The notes under the pieces: model-generated | What the model was told of the DNA's origin: nothing | Databases searched by the model: none | What the model saw: only the letters and a program-made list of their open reading frames with translations | Position numbers and translations under genes: made by a program | Source of the DNA: Saccharomyces paradoxus | Taxonomy: Eukaryota; Ascomycota; Saccharomycetes; Saccharomycetales; Saccharomycetaceae | Reading direction: 5' to 3' | Length of the DNA: 64,000 nucleotides | Assembly: GCF_002079055.1 (NCBI RefSeq) | Contig: NC_047501.1 | Location: 682,001-746,000 of the forward strand | Shown: piece by piece, positions 63,139-64,000 of the stretch | Layout: every line of letters starts with the position of its first letter | How positions within the stretch are numbered: position 1 is the first letter of the stretch

Positions 63139-63770
63139 CGCAAAAACCAAATTTAGGTCCAACCGATTTGCGTCTTAAATATTCAAGGCCTTTTTGAGGC
63201 AAACAACAAACGTTGGAAAAGCTTTCCTTACTTAATTTCCAGTTGACGATTAACTTTGGACTCACACAATTACGAAGCACGTATTCGCTCTAAAGTCAAT
63301 CTTTTCAAGGCCAGCTATTGCGCTAATGGACAGAATTATGGGCAATCCACAATGTTGGGAGGATGATCTAGTAGAATTGGCTGAGACACTTCTTTAGTTT
63401 ATACTAAAGATATTCTCCCTTGTATAGATGACAGGAGGTTTATTACGCATAAGTTTCTGCGCTTTTCTTTTTTTTTGGGCCCATTCGGGGTTCGAACCGC
63501 TAGTTATATCCGCACTCCTGCGCTCGCAAACTCTCATTGGATCATTCTTACCCATTCGGGTCATAATGTAAGCCTTTACCATTTATGGCACTTTGGTTTC
63601 CCTTTCCATCTCACATCTTAAATTCTATTGTTTTTGAAAAAAAAAATAAAAAAAAGATTAAAGGCAATTAGTTAGCTGACGTATACACATCTCTGCCAGT
63701 ACAGCTACGTTCACATACAAGACAAAGATCGAATAGTAGCAACAGGAACAAGAACTAAAGAAGAAAGAGG
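63139..63770. promoter_or_regulatory. Divergent promoter region MCP1/WTM2
   Basis: This 632-base spacer contains the isolated TFIIIC B-box described separately, plus both promoters. I see no protein gene; the 62-codon minus-strand frame at 63394-63582 simply reads across the B-box. Confidence 0.6.
63470..63565 (-). promoter_or_regulatory. Extra TFIIIC (ETC) site with isolated B-box, ETC2 by position
   Basis: On the minus strand GCGGTTCGAACCCC (core 63487-63498) is a strong Pol III B-box, but nothing around it folds as a tRNA: the arms of the T-stem do not pair, and no A box or acceptor stem fits. S. cerevisiae has TFIIIC-only loci, and the one called ETC2 lies, from memory, between MCP1 and WTM2. 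Such loci bind TFIIIC with little or no Pol III and cluster at the nuclear edge. The ten-base CCCATTCGGG occurs both beside the B-box (63480-63489) and 71 bases away (63551-63560). Confidence 0.8.
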
Positions 63771-64000
63771 ATGGTGAAGAGCAAACCCAACCAGGGTGCG
63801 AGTGGAGCACGCCGTAAACCCGCACCTTCTTTATACCAACACATTTCTAGCTTTAAACCGCACTTCAGCACGCGAGTCGACGACGTCCTGCATTTTAGCA
63901 AGACAGTGACATGGAGGAGTGAGATTATTCCCGACAAATCCAAGGGCACTCTGACTACTAGTCTTTTATACTCTCAAGGTAGCGATATTTACGAAATAGA
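63771..64000 (+). CDS. WTM2: WTM2, WD-repeat transcriptional modulator (5' part)
   Basis: The frame opens at the ATG at 63771 and runs off the window after 76 complete codons (MVKSKPNQGASGARRKPAP ...). It matches the N-terminus of Wtm2 as I remember it, including LYQHISSFKPHFSTRVDDVLHF. Wtm2, with Wtm1 and Wtm3/Ume1, is a WD40 nuclear protein linked to transcriptional modulation of meiotic and silenced genes and to the replication-stress response. The remaining ~390 residues are outside the window. Confidence 0.92.
   Translation, partial: MVKSKPNQGASGARRKPAPSLYQHISSFKPHFSTRVDDVLHFSKTVTWRSEIIPDKSKGTLTTSLLYSQGSDIYEI

Noticed and set aside
63394-63582. Possible tRNA gene on the minus strand because of a strong GGTTCGAACCCC
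   Set aside because: No acceptor stem, D-arm or pairing T-stem can be drawn; an ETC (TFIIIC-only) site fits better.

Overview
The window is a compact, gene-dense budding-yeast nuclear segment. I recognise every sizeable protein gene as a Saccharomyces gene. The order and orientation (THI72, initiator tRNA-Met, PEX27, TOA1, SLK19, LIP5, MCA1, BFR1, MRM1, HIS3, DED1, GEP3, NOC2, RET1, PTP2, NPT1, RPB10, MGM1, STE4, SAS5, SPR2, AIM41, RUD3, RFC1, STE13, RCN2, MCT1, ODC2, SNR35, DSC3, RPB8, ISU2, HER1, MCP1, WTM2) match, from memory, the YOR192C-YOR229W stretch of the right arm of S. cerevisiae chromosome XV. Protein lengths agree within a few residues, but HIS3 differs from the S288C protein I remember at about five of 220 positions, with many silent changes. 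A close Saccharomyces sibling species (or a strongly diverged strain) is therefore more likely than the reference strain; I cannot name the species from memory alone. I saw no introns.

Layout. 1-2.6 kb holds the thiamine-type transporter THI72. 2.6-3.7 kb holds a decayed copy of the 3' half of the DNA topoisomerase III gene TOP3, in the same order and orientation as TOP3-THI7 elsewhere in the genome. 3.7-4.85 kb is gene-free. 4.85-5.58 kb is a stack of three fossil LTR remnants (Ty4, Ty1/Ty2 and Ty3 types) against the initiator tRNA gene at 5.6 kb. From 5.8 kb to the right edge, genes are packed at about one per 1.8 kb.

The genes belong to ordinary cellular systems: transcription machinery (TOA1, RET1, RPB10, RPB8), replication (RFC1), ribosome biogenesis and translation (NOC2, DED1, initiator tRNA, SNR35, BFR1), mitochondrial functions (LIP5, MRM1, GEP3, MGM1, AIM41, MCT1, ODC2, ISU2, MCP1), mating and signalling (STE4, STE13, PTP2, RCN2), metabolism (HIS3, NPT1), peroxisomes (PEX27), chromatin (SAS5), sporulation (SPR2), and Golgi/ER quality control (RUD3, DSC3).

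Regulatory sequence readable by eye includes the HIS3 Gcn4 and TATA elements, PAC+RRPE pairs in front of NOC2, RET1 and RPB8, two sporulation (MSE) sites at SPR2, an Abf1 site at RPB10, pheromone-response motifs at STE4, an Aft1/2-type site at ISU2, and an isolated Pol III B-box between MCP1 and WTM2 that corresponds to a TFIIIC-only (ETC) locus. I found no wholly new system. The best items for a second look are the TOP3 relic, the LTR stack, the SNR35 guide pocket, the ETC site and the short frame that overlaps the HIS3 start codon.
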